From a virus, in IMG/VR virus record IMGVR_UViG_3300037586_000561, positions 1 to 32,675 of that record: DNA of 32,675 nt; one strand, 5' to 3'. Within the stretch, counting starts at the first letter, position 1. Every line of letters begins with the position of its first letter. The notes under the pieces are model-generated. The model ran no database searches, was not told the origin of the DNA, and saw only the letters and a list, made by a program, of their open reading frames with translations. This document shows, piece by piece, positions 14,500 through 22,175 of this stretch. Made by a program: the position numbers and the translations under genes.

Positions 14500-15261
14500 T
14501 AACGTTTAGCGCCATCATAGAGTAATTTATGAATGATAATCATGTGAACTGCTGGAAACCTAAGTTGAAAGATAGGGCAATCAGCAGCCAAGCCCCAGAG
14601 ATGGGGAAGGTTCAGAGACTATCCGAGAAGTCGGAGTACGCTCCAAGTGGAGCGGAAGCGCATGACATCCCACGGGATGAAGATATAGTCCGATCCCCAG
14701 AGAAATCTGAGGGCAGTGAGGTTAAGATGTTTTTATATTGGATAACATTTAAAGATACAGACAGCCTTTATATTGGAATCACTAACAATGTAAAGAGACG
14801 AATAGCTGCACATAAACAAGCAGCCAAGTCTGGCAAGAGCACTCCATTATATGCTTGTATTAGAAAGTATAATGAGTTTACTTTAACTGTTATGGAAACA
14901 TATAAAACTAGAGAAGAAGCTAATGACGCAGAGAAGTATTGGATTTCTTATGGAAGAGAGTGTTATTGGAAGCTTTTAAACTTAGCCGATGGCGGTGAAG
15001 GTGGTTTTGTTATAACGAATGTAGAAGATTGGAAGGGTAAATTAAGAGCAGCCCGTAGGGGTGCTAAGCCTTTCTTAGGAAAGACACATTCAGATCAAAC
15101 TAAAAAGTTGTGCGGTGTAGCAGGAAGCAAATTTAAGCTATACGATAAAGAAGAAGTCTTAAAGTATTCTTTTAAAGAAGCACATGAAAAGTTTGGTATT
15201 AGCAAAACTCACTACTACCGCCTAAAGCGGGCATAGAGTAACGATCTATGTTGAACTTTTG
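14500..15261 (+). ncRNA. group I intron (IA type) in nrdJ
   Basis: A 762-base self-splicing intron. P1: GCGTTAA (14496-14502) pairs with TTAGCGC (14506-14512), placing U14499 opposite G14509, the U-G pair that defines the 5' splice site. The last intron base is G (15261). Core helices: P3 TCATG/CATGA (14540-14544, 14661-14665), P4 CTGCTG/CAGCAG (14549-14554, 14582-14587), P5 CCTA/TAGG (14559-14562, 14573-14576), P6 CCCC/GGGG (14593-14596, 14603-14606), P7 GACTAT/ATAGTC (14617-14622, 14685-14690), a P7.1/7.2-like hairpin GCTCC/GGAGC (14639-14643, 14648-14652) typical of IA, and P8 CATCC/GGATG (14666-14670, 14675-14679). P9 has a GAAA tetraloop (14695-14713). The S element AAGATATAGTCC is textbook. 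A further hairpin, CATAGA/TCTATG, lies at 15232-15250. P10 could form between TTA 14506-14508 and exon 2 TAA. Confidence 0.93.
14727..15236 (+). CDS. GIY-YIG homing endonuclease (intron-encoded)
   Basis: A 169-residue homing endonuclease inserted after P9 of the intron. It opens with the GIY-YIG module: YWITFKDTDSLYIGITNN (residues 4-21) with the following VKRRIAAH Arg/His helix. The catalytic Glu is likely in the NDAEKYWISYG region or the LADGGEGG element. The C-terminus carries a NUMOD3-like PFLGKTHSDQTKKL and an IENR1/HTH-like YSFKEAHEKFGISKTHYYRL, both DNA-binding modules of such enzymes. ATG 14727 has GTGAGG 5 bases upstream. The frame is open back to 14529, but that part crosses the ribozyme core and is probably not used. 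The enzyme would cut intron-less nrdJ alleles and spread the intron. Confidence 0.88.
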   Translation: MFLYWITFKDTDSLYIGITNNVKRRIAAHKQAAKSGKSTPLYACIRKYNEFTLTVMETYKTREEANDAEKYWISYGRECYWKLLNLADGGEGGFVITNVEDWKGKLRAARRGAKPFLGKTHSDQTKKLCGVAGSKFKLYDKEEVLKYSFKEAHEKFGISKTHYYRLKRA

Positions 15262-15823
15262 TAAGCCTAGTGGCACTGTATCTCAGCTGGTTAACAGCAG
15301 TAGCGGTATTCATCCTCGTTTTTCTTCTCACTACGTCAGACGAGTGAGGGCTGATGTTAAAGATCCACTGAGCCAGTTGATGATTGATCAAGGTGTTCCA
15401 CACGAAGCGGATGTTATGAATCAGAACAACTATGTGTTTAGCTTTCCCCAGAAAGCACCAGAGAATGCTATCTGTACCTCTGATGTGTCTGCTATGGAAC
15501 AGCTTAAGCTGTGGAAGATTTACCAAGATAGCTGGTGTGAACACAAACCATCCATCACTGTGTATTATTCAGATGATGAATTCCTAGAGATAGGAGCTTG
15601 GTTGTATAAACACTTTGATGACATCTCTGGTATAAGCTTCTTGCCACGTAGTGAGCATACGTACAAGCAAGCACCTTACGAAGAGATTAATGAGGAGATG
15701 TATGAGGACATGAAGGCTAAGATGCCTGAGCTTAATTGGGGTTTGCTTGGCTCTTACGAGCAAGCTGACATGACAGAAGGGCAGCAGACATTAGCCTGCA
15801 CCGCAGGGGGTTGTGATATATGA
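15262..15823 (+). CDS. nrdJ: class II ribonucleotide reductase NrdJ, exon 2
   Basis: The C-terminal 187 residues of NrdJ. The joined codon is GT|T (Val438), after which the reading frame gives KPSGTVSQL, the conserved loop that contacts substrate phosphate. The exon ends in LACTAGGCDI, whose two cysteines are five residues apart, the same spacing as the C-terminal redox pair of RTPR that re-reduces the active site. Intron phase is 2. An independent ATG at 15248 lies inside the intron in the same frame, but a protein starting there would lack the active site. The stop overlaps the lysozyme start as ATGA. Confidence 0.88.
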
Positions 15824-16236
15824 GTAAACTTGTTGAGCAATTGAAGAAGCATGAGGGGTTTAGTAAGCATGTCTATCAATGCACCGCAGGGTGCGATACG
15901 ATAGGGTATGGGTTCAATTTAGATGCAGGGATGAGTAAGCGTATCGCTGAGCTTATACTTAGAGATCAAGTGTTAGTTATACATTTAAAATGTATAGAAG
16001 AGTTTATATGGTTTAGCTCCCTGTCTGTGGCGAGACAGGGGGTTGTTATAAACATGGTGTATAATTTAGGTATGGAGGGATTTAAGAAGTTTAAGAAGAT
16101 GACAACAGCTATTGCTGCTGGTGATAATAGTGCTGTAGTGAATGAAATGCTAGACTCCCGTTGGGCACACCAAGTGAAAGGAAGAGCCTGGGAGCTAGCA
16201 GATCAGTGGAGAGATGACAGCTTTATTTCTCCATAA
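15820..16236 (+). CDS. T4-type endolysin (GH24 lysozyme)
   Basis: A 138-residue muramidase that would cleave the MurNAc-GlcNAc bond of peptidoglycan. The catalytic triad is E12-x8-C21-x5-T27 (KKHEGFSKHVYQCTAGCDTIGYG): T4 lysozyme has Asp where this has Cys, and the E-C-T form is known in other phage endolysins. The FNMxYNLG-type element is VINMVYNLGMEGFKKF, and the end WxxQVKGRAWELADQW fits GH24. No signal peptide or signal-anchor is present, so release depends on a holin; the likely holin is the next gene on the opposite strand. The ATGA overlap with nrdJ ties its translation to the metabolic operon. Confidence 0.88.
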   Translation: MSKLVEQLKKHEGFSKHVYQCTAGCDTIGYGFNLDAGMSKRIAELILRDQVLVIHLKCIEEFIWFSSLSVARQGVVINMVYNLGMEGFKKFKKMTTAIAAGDNSAVVNEMLDSRWAHQVKGRAWELADQWRDDSFISP

Positions 16237-16282
16237 CTTTTAGCTCTTTATCTAACTCAGGGGGTTTTAATGACAACGTCAT
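16223..16282 (-). CDS. possible 19-residue peptide
   Basis: On the - strand, GGAGG (16291-16295) stands 8 bases ahead of an ATG (16280-16282), opening a 19-codon frame (MTLSLKPPELDKELK...) that ends inside the lysozyme gene's 3' end. The product is charged with no membrane span. It lies downstream of the holin in the same direction. The frame overlaps the convergent stem-loop, so it may be fortuitous. Confidence 0.2.
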   Translation of the reverse strand: MTLSLKPPELDKELKVMEK

Positions 16283-16288
16283 GCCCCC
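16260..16288. terminator. stem-loop between convergent arms, putative bidirectional terminator
   Basis: GGGGG (16260-16264) pairs with CCCCC (16284-16288), and inside it ATGAC (16270-16274) pairs with GTCAT (16278-16282) around AAC. A TTTTA/G internal bulge separates the two helices. It lies exactly between the + strand lysozyme stop and the - strand holin stop. There is no clean T-run after either arm, so termination strength is uncertain. Confidence 0.45.
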
Positions 16289-16312
16289 TACCTCCACGCA
16301 CAGCGTGCTCCC

Positions 16313-16630
16313 TCATTTCCTACGCTCCAACTCTATTCCAAACTTCTTAGCTAAAATACTCTTACCGACATCCAAGAGCTGTATTCCCATACCTCCTCCA
16401 AGTGCTGCCAATATCATTATCATATCAACATCTAAGTTGAAGGCACGGCCTACGAACACCATGACAGCACCCCCAACCACTGAACTCCACAATCTTGATA
16501 ACACTTTGATAAATGGCATCGCATCGCCTCTAGCTGCCGCTGTTAATACTTGAGCAATGCCTACAGCTACTGCAAGCAAAGTACCTACCAACCAATACTT
16601 CTGACTCCATACCACAACTTGTGTAGGCAT
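16313..16630 (-). CDS. putative holin
   Basis: A 105-residue membrane protein. Three hydrophobic spans are visible at about residues 13-33 (YWLVGTLLAVAVGIAQVLTA), 47-63 (WSSVVGGAVMVFVGRAF) and 68-86 (DMIMILAALGGGMGIQLL), with a basic C-terminus (KKFGIELERRK). Size, topology and position at the end of the late operon after the tail genes fit a class I holin, like T7 gp17.5 by position. AGGAGG lies 5 bases before the ATG. It would permit the lysozyme, encoded on the facing strand, to reach the wall. No spanin pair is evident. Confidence 0.7.
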   Translation of the reverse strand: MPTQVVVWSQKYWLVGTLLAVAVGIAQVLTAAARGDAMPFIKVLSRLWSSVVGGAVMVFVGRAFNLDVDMIMILAALGGGMGIQLLDVGKSILAKKFGIELERRK

Positions 16631-16645
16631 GTTTCCTCCTGTTTA

Positions 16646-18049
16646 CTATGTCCCATTGTTCGATCTGGTGACTTCTTGGAGGTCGGTTCCATTGAACAAG
16701 AGCTGGATAGTGTCCTCCGTATTGTCTAAACTAAAATCACCTGCTAGTTTTAAATTACCTGTCCCATCTTTAAGTACTACCGTTCGAGCTGCATTAACTG
16801 CCCTTACTGTCAAAATATCTCCCTCTTGTAAACTTGAGGTTGTAATTGTGTCCAAGTCATCCGTTGCAGCACTCGCTTCAGTATCGACTGTATGGTATAG
16901 GAGGGTTGGAGATATGGAACCCCCTGAGATGGTAAGCTCTCTAGACGAGAGACCTGTAAGGGTTCTGTGCGCATGTGCAGTGATGCCGATCTTGTCCCCA
17001 CCAAAATCTATATAAGCCACTCGTCCATCATTTGAATAGGTAGACTCTGCGTCTGATGTACGGTCTATGTGCAACACTCTGTTATTTTGGTAATCGACTT
17101 TAAACTTAATAGCAGACAGCGAAGCGTAGCAAGACTCTATAATAACGTTGTGCGCTCCTGCTGACTCTAGATATATGTCTTGACTAGTCGCAGATTGAGT
17201 GTATCCACCAACAGTGTTCTTCACAACACCTCTCAACTTACAACGAGAGGAAGAGAGACCACCGGCTGATTTTCCTATAAATATACCATGTCCGTCTTGT
17301 TCTGCTGAAAGATCGTAAGATTGACAGTTTACGATGTCAACAGACCTAGAACCGCCCAGCCAAATCATTCCACCATAGGTCAGCTCAAACGTCATGTTCT
17401 CAAACTTACCTTGGGTGATAAAGGACGTTGCAGCTGTGGTGTCTATCTTAAAGAACTGGAAGCCATCTCTTGAATAGTCACAGCGACAATCCCTAAAAGT
17501 GAAGCCGTTTGTAATTTCATTAGACTGATGGAACCAAGGGTTGATAGTCATTGTACCTGTTGATGCTGCAATCAAGTGGCACCGCTCTACAATATTACCA
17601 CCAGCATACCCCGTGGTTTGATGCCATAGACACTTATTGGGGTTTTGTTGTGTTACTGTGCAGTCTCTTAGCGTGAACATAGACACTGTATACTTCACTT
17701 CGAAACAATGTCCCCCTCCCACTTGACTCTTAATACTCAACCCTTCGATTATACTGGCAGAGGCGTCATTTGTATTACCTACATTAAATACATCCGAAAC
17801 TGCGTTCTCTATGGTTGTAGTCTTGCGGTGCTCGCCGTAGATATAACGAGCGTTTCCATTACCTATCTGAATAGGGGAGGTTGTCTTGTATGTTCCTGCT
17901 GGAAAGAACACTCTTATAGATGCGGCAAACGCTGCTTGTATAGCAGCAGTATCATCCGTAACCCCATCACCTACTGCACCAAAATCTTTAACGCTTACAG
18001 TTTGGTTAGGCAACTGTGAAGCCTGTATATTTCTACTTATTTCGGACAT
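16646..18049 (-). CDS. tailspike with pectate-lyase-like beta-helix
   Basis: A 467-residue virion protein. After a short N-terminus it has the N-cap VKDFGAVGDGVTDD (20-33) with DTAAIQAAF, the signature of the pectate lyase 3 superfamily fold found in phage tailspikes and depolymerases. The middle (about 45-330) has repeated short strands rich in Ile, Val, Asn and Gly (right-handed beta-helix). The C-terminal 110 residues (HAHRTLTGLSSREL... SLQEGDILTVRAVNAARTVV) look like a beta-sandwich trimerisation or carbohydrate-binding tip. No N-terminal virion anchor of T7 type is present, so it may dock on the larger fibre. Ribosome binding site: AGGAGG. Substrate unknown, likely host surface polysaccharide. 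Confidence 0.75.
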   Translation of the reverse strand: MSEISRNIQASQLPNQTVSVKDFGAVGDGVTDDTAAIQAAFAASIRVFFPAGTYKTTSPIQIGNGNARYIYGEHRKTTTIENAVSDVFNVGNTNDASASIIEGLSIKSQVGGGHCFEVKYTVSMFTLRDCTVTQQNPNKCLWHQTTGYAGGNIVERCHLIAASTGTMTINPWFHQSNEITNGFTFRDCRCDYSRDGFQFFKIDTTAATSFITQGKFENMTFELTYGGMIWLGGSRSVDIVNCQSYDLSAEQDGHGIFIGKSAGGLSSSRCKLRGVVKNTVGGYTQSATSQDIYLESAGAHNVIIESCYASLSAIKFKVDYQNNRVLHIDRTSDAESTYSNDGRVAYIDFGGDKIGITAHAHRTLTGLSSRELTISGGSISPTLLYHTVDTEASAATDDLDTITTSSLQEGDILTVRAVNAARTVVLKDGTGNLKLAGDFSLDNTEDTIQLLFNGTDLQEVTRSNNGT

Positions 18050-18085
18050 GTAGTCCTCCTGTTATTTATATTATGTTCTCAGTGG

Positions 18086-20245
18086 TCATTTAGCTACCCA
18101 GCCAGTATTACCTGTACCAGTCTCTTTAATATAAAGAGTAGTGGATGCCCCCCCATCGGATCGAAGGAATAGACTACCTACTGGAGCTACTACAGCAGCT
18201 TCTGGCGTCCCTGTGCCTGCATACACACCGCCGTGAGTAGTGCCATCCTTGCGTAAGTCTAAGATAACGCCCTCGTTACTCACACGATTGGCGACTAAAG
18301 GTGTGTCTTGATAGGCAGCTGCTTGAACTTGCCCCAGTGGTTCTATCTTTATTCCACTAGCAGCTTCGGTTGTAGCATCTTCAGGCTCTATCCCACTTCT
18401 TGTACCTAAGTAAATATTACCTGCTTGGTTAAAAGAGTGATATACACCGCTTCCCGGCTCTAAATCATTGACCGTAAGATCATGCCCTATAGCTATAACT
18501 GTTGTTCCAACATCTACTGCATTTACTTCTGGACTACAGCCTAAGACTGTCGCCATCGCTGTATCTTCTAGTCTTATTGAACCGCCAGTGCCAGCTATTT
18601 GAGGCTGAAAGTAACAACCGTTAAAAGAGGCATTAGTGGTGCCTTTGATTAAAACCTCAGCCCCGTTGCTAGTAAAATGGGCATTAGTAAAATTTAAGTT
18701 AGCACAATTATTAGCCACCACTTCTTTATGTGTTGCAAAAGTAGTCTCGAACCAAGTCCCTACAAAACCAAAATTATCCACACTATCTAGATTAACTAAT
18801 TGACCATCAGCTACGTCTTGAATAACACCTCCTATAAAAGTTATCTGTTCACAATTTGCTGAGGTAGCATAGACTCCCCACTCAGCATCATTCTGCCCGT
18901 CAAAATTAATAAAGGTAAGGTTTGTGTTTGATCCTGATGCAGGATCTAAGTCTAGACCTCTATTACCCCCAAGACTGCTAAGATTTTCAAAAGTTATATC
19001 CTGACAATTTTCAAAGGAGAATGACTTACTGGTTGCTTCGTCGTATTGCTGTACAAAAACGTCTTTAACAACAGCGTGCCCTTGTACACAATGCCTAAAA
19101 AGAATCCCATGTAGGATGCTGTTTGTGGAGGGGTCTTCTAAGCCTATGCCTATGAGACCTTTGTTAAAATCTGTTACAGTAGCTGCCCCCACTGTCAGGG
19201 CATACCCCGCTGAAGTATTGTCAAACAAAAGAACAGAGTTTCTTGATCCCTCTCCTCTCATAATAAAGTCAATAGACAAAGCACCGTCTATGTAATAAGT
19301 ACCAGCAGGCACAACTAACTCTGGACGAGTAGCTAGATTTTCTATATAAGTCTTAGCCGCAGTAAAGGCCGGAAAATCATCAGTAACACCGTCTCCCACC
19401 GCACCAAAATCTTTAACATTAATTATGTGCCTGTTATTAAGGTAGGTAGCTACGGTGGTTTGACTCCCATCCGGAGGTGTATGTATAACCGAAGTAGAAC
19501 TTATGGGGCTAGAGACAAGAGACTGCCCAACATACACATCTACATTATCTCCTGCAGTAAGAGGAGAGGAGAAGGTGATAACAGCACTGCTAGTCTCAGC
19601 ATACTCAGAGATAGTTTGTAGAGAGCCGTTGACAAACACGGTGATGGCGTTAGTGCCTGTGATGTAAGAGTTAGCTATCGTGAAGACTGTCTGCCCTGCT
19701 GTAGCTACTATACGCTCATATAAGACATTAATTGACTGAGGGGCTTCAGTGACACCATCTACAGATTCATTGGTAAGGAAGACAAACCTATCCCCACTGT
19801 TGGGAGTGAAGGTGAGGGTGATGTTAGTAGTACCAGACTCTGAGTAGTCTGCCCCACTCTCAAGCCTCTGCCCGTTTCTATACACAGAGAGATTGTTAGT
19901 GCTGGGGATATAAGTTATCCCAGTGAGCGTGAGAATGTCATTAACAGCCTCACTCCCCAAGACAGTTTCTCTCTGCTGTGCTATCAATCCAGAACTACCG
20001 GAGGAGATAGCCCCGTTAAGCTGGGCTAGAGTTACAAGATCTGTACCTTGCGTCGCTTGTCCAGAATTAATAATCTTGTAGTTATTCATGTCCAGCTCTT
20101 GTTCCATCTGATTAGCTTCACCAGTTGGATTGTCACGATAGAGGACGTTGTCATTCAAGTGTGTTTCTAGCAAGTCGTTGTTGCTGTTAATCTTCCCAGT
20201 GGAAGCCAAGCCAGCAGCGATATTATCTAATTCAAGTTTAGCCAT
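18086..20245 (-). CDS. tail fibre / tailspike with T7-like anchor and beta-helix
   Basis: A 719-residue host-recognition protein in four parts. The N-terminus (1-80) has the podophage fibre pattern LETHLNDNVLYRDNPTG, ELDMNNYKIIN and TLAQLNGAIS, which docks on the tail. Two related beta modules follow (about 100-160 and 181-241), each with a VxxNG core (SVYRNGQRL; TVFVNGSLQ) and a C-terminal strand. A pectate-lyase-type beta-helix starts with VKDFGAVGDGVTDD (277-290) and runs to about 620. The C-terminal part has GSLFLRSDGGASTTLYIKE, a motif shared by the tips of many fibres. The N-cap is nearly identical at DNA level to the neighbouring tailspike. Confidence 0.78.
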   Translation of the reverse strand: MAKLELDNIAAGLASTGKINSNNDLLETHLNDNVLYRDNPTGEANQMEQELDMNNYKIINSGQATQGTDLVTLAQLNGAISSGSSGLIAQQRETVLGSEAVNDILTLTGITYIPSTNNLSVYRNGQRLESGADYSESGTTNITLTFTPNSGDRFVFLTNESVDGVTEAPQSINVLYERIVATAGQTVFTIANSYITGTNAITVFVNGSLQTISEYAETSSAVITFSSPLTAGDNVDVYVGQSLVSSPISSTSVIHTPPDGSQTTVATYLNNRHIINVKDFGAVGDGVTDDFPAFTAAKTYIENLATRPELVVPAGTYYIDGALSIDFIMRGEGSRNSVLLFDNTSAGYALTVGAATVTDFNKGLIGIGLEDPSTNSILHGILFRHCVQGHAVVKDVFVQQYDEATSKSFSFENCQDITFENLSSLGGNRGLDLDPASGSNTNLTFINFDGQNDAEWGVYATSANCEQITFIGGVIQDVADGQLVNLDSVDNFGFVGTWFETTFATHKEVVANNCANLNFTNAHFTSNGAEVLIKGTTNASFNGCYFQPQIAGTGGSIRLEDTAMATVLGCSPEVNAVDVGTTVIAIGHDLTVNDLEPGSGVYHSFNQAGNIYLGTRSGIEPEDATTEAASGIKIEPLGQVQAAAYQDTPLVANRVSNEGVILDLRKDGTTHGGVYAGTGTPEAAVVAPVGSLFLRSDGGASTTLYIKETGTGNTGWVAK

Positions 20246-20309
20246 TATTTAGCTCCCCTCCATAATTGGGAATGTAGTTAAGTTGTTCTTTGTCATATTC
20301 ACTGCTTCC

Positions 20310-22175
20310 TCATTTTTCTGCTGCCAGCCTTTCCAGTAGAGCTTTTCTTCTCTCTGGTGGGAGGCTCTTTATTAAATCATCTAGCTCATCATTCCCTGTC
20401 GAAGGTGCGGGAGTAGTGGAGCTATCCTCAGCCAAAGCCTCGTCCGGCATCCTAGCCTTCACTTGGTTACGCATGTCTGCATAAAATTCCTCTAGAGATG
20501 GCCCCCATCCCTTAGCGTGATATTCATTAATAGTTTCAGAAAAACTCCTCAGCTGGTCTCTAGCCTCAGTCATATCACCTTTCGATCTTACAGGAAAGTA
20601 TAACATAGGAGCTTTGTCGCCATCTCTCTTCTCTAGCTTCATATACCAAACATCCTTAGCGGGTAGGCCGTCCATTACAATCTCAGCCTGCTTTGCAAAT
20701 ACAGTGGGCATCCTATCTCGTTGCTTCTTGTTCTTAGCCATATTAGCTTGAGTAGCAGGCTGCATGTATATGGTATTTTGGTCTATAAGCGACTCACTGC
20801 TGATGTCATTTCCCAAGGCCTCTGTAGCATTAGCAGCATCCTCCTCCTCGCCCTTCTGTATTATAACATTCCGTATCCACATAGTGAGCAGCTTGTTAGC
20901 CGCTACCGGAGGAAGATCCACTGCGCGAAAGGGGTTGAGTTCGTTGTAAAGCGCTTGCACCATGTTCGCCTTTAGTAGATCTTTAGGCACAAAGCGTTGC
21001 ATTTCTGGGCCTTGCTGTTTATAGATGAGATCAAGTATATTATCCTCCCTCAGAACTTGCGTTAGCATGTCTACGCGAGAAGCTGCATTACCCCCTCCCA
21101 TTATAGCTGATGTGGCATTTCCCACGGACGTACCAGTAGCCATATTAATTTGGCTTGCTATGCTGTTAACATTTTTTAATCTATTACTTAATTCTGCTAT
21201 ATCAGTTTCCTTGCCCTCACCAAATAGAAAAGAGTTATAATTGTCTCTCATGGCAGTTACGTCTTTCATCCACTGGTCTGTAACCTCTCCTATATCTGTA
21301 GTAGGCAAACTACCAAACTCTTTTGTGCTCACTTCTTTTTGTAGCTGGTCGTTGCGTAGCTTAGTGGCTTGCGCTATTTGTCCTTGATACAAACGATTAA
21401 CTGCTGTCTGAAACAGTATAATATCGTCTTGGCTGACAAACCCTTTAGTAGTTAGAACTCTTCTAAATTTCTGTGCCTCACTATCCAGACTAGCTATATA
21501 CGTAGCAGCTCCATGCCCTGCGACAGCAGTGGCGTTTGTCGTTGCCTGCTTTTGTATAGTATCTAAATAGGACAGCTTAGCCTGCTCTTTCCCTGCATCT
21601 ACAGCATTCCACATACCTGCTCCGTGCAAGCCATCCATGTGCGTGCGAAAGGCAGCCTTTGCCCTATCCTGCTCGGTAGCAAACCCCAACAACCTACTCT
21701 TCCCTTGGTTATATATCGCTGCTATTTCTGGTATGATGTTAGAGTTTCTAGGGTCTGCTAATGCTCTTTTCTGCGCAGCGTTAGCTCTGAGCCTAATGCT
21801 ATTGGGATCTTTTACCTTCTTCTCCAAACCACTGAGTCGATTAGACTCTCTATTTAGTTCATCTAGACGCAGCTGTTCCTCTGGCGTAATACCATCCTGA
21901 TACAAAGACTTTACTTCTCCTTGTATCTCATTTAGTTCCAGCTGTCCCAGAGCCTGTTTATCTTCCAGTTCCAGCATAGTTTCATGAGCACTGCGTATAC
22001 CAGCAGCTTGGTCGGCACGCTCCTGCCGCTCTTGTACTCCTTGGTATATATTTGCACCCACACCTGCTAGCTTAGCCAATCCTGCGATTGCTGTACCAGT
22101 GCCGCTATCTGTAACGGGAGCTATAGGGCTGTAGGGAGAATTGGCATCTCCCAATGTTGCTGATAATTTAGCCAT
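20310..22175 (-). CDS. internal virion / ejection protein (T7 gp15-like by position)
   Basis: A 621-residue protein rich in charged helices. The N-terminal 60 residues are Gly/Ala/Thr-rich (IAGLAKLAGVGANIYQGVQE), then long heptad-like helices appear (LELEDKQALGQLELNEIQGE, LDELNRESNRLSGLEKKVKD). The C-terminal 60 residues have the SSTTPAPSTGNDELDDLIKS linker and a basic end. There is no enzyme motif. Its place between the giant ejection protein and the tail fibre suggests an internal-core or periplasmic-tunnel subunit. The start overlaps the preceding gene by 8 bases. Identity with gp15 is by position and composition, not by motif. Confidence 0.6.
   Translation of the reverse strand: MAKLSATLGDANSPYSPIAPVTDSGTGTAIAGLAKLAGVGANIYQGVQERQERADQAAGIRSAHETMLELEDKQALGQLELNEIQGEVKSLYQDGITPEEQLRLDELNRESNRLSGLEKKVKDPNSIRLRANAAQKRALADPRNSNIIPEIAAIYNQGKSRLLGFATEQDRAKAAFRTHMDGLHGAGMWNAVDAGKEQAKLSYLDTIQKQATTNATAVAGHGAATYIASLDSEAQKFRRVLTTKGFVSQDDIILFQTAVNRLYQGQIAQATKLRNDQLQKEVSTKEFGSLPTTDIGEVTDQWMKDVTAMRDNYNSFLFGEGKETDIAELSNRLKNVNSIASQINMATGTSVGNATSAIMGGGNAASRVDMLTQVLREDNILDLIYKQQGPEMQRFVPKDLLKANMVQALYNELNPFRAVDLPPVAANKLLTMWIRNVIIQKGEEEDAANATEALGNDISSESLIDQNTIYMQPATQANMAKNKKQRDRMPTVFAKQAEIVMDGLPAKDVWYMKLEKRDGDKAPMLYFPVRSKGDMTEARDQLRSFSETINEYHAKGWGPSLEEFYADMRNQVKARMPDEALAEDSSTTPAPSTGNDELDDLIKSLPPERRKALLERLAAEK

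Noticed and set aside
15248-15261. ATG giving an independent 191-residue protein that covers NrdJ exon 2
   Set aside because: The ATG is inside the intron's last hairpin, has no ribosome site, and the product would lack the reductase active site; splicing explains the frame better.
16281-16553. 90-codon + strand ORF opposite the holin
   Set aside because: It is the complement of a well-supported membrane protein, is Pro/Thr-rich and starts inside the convergent stem-loop.
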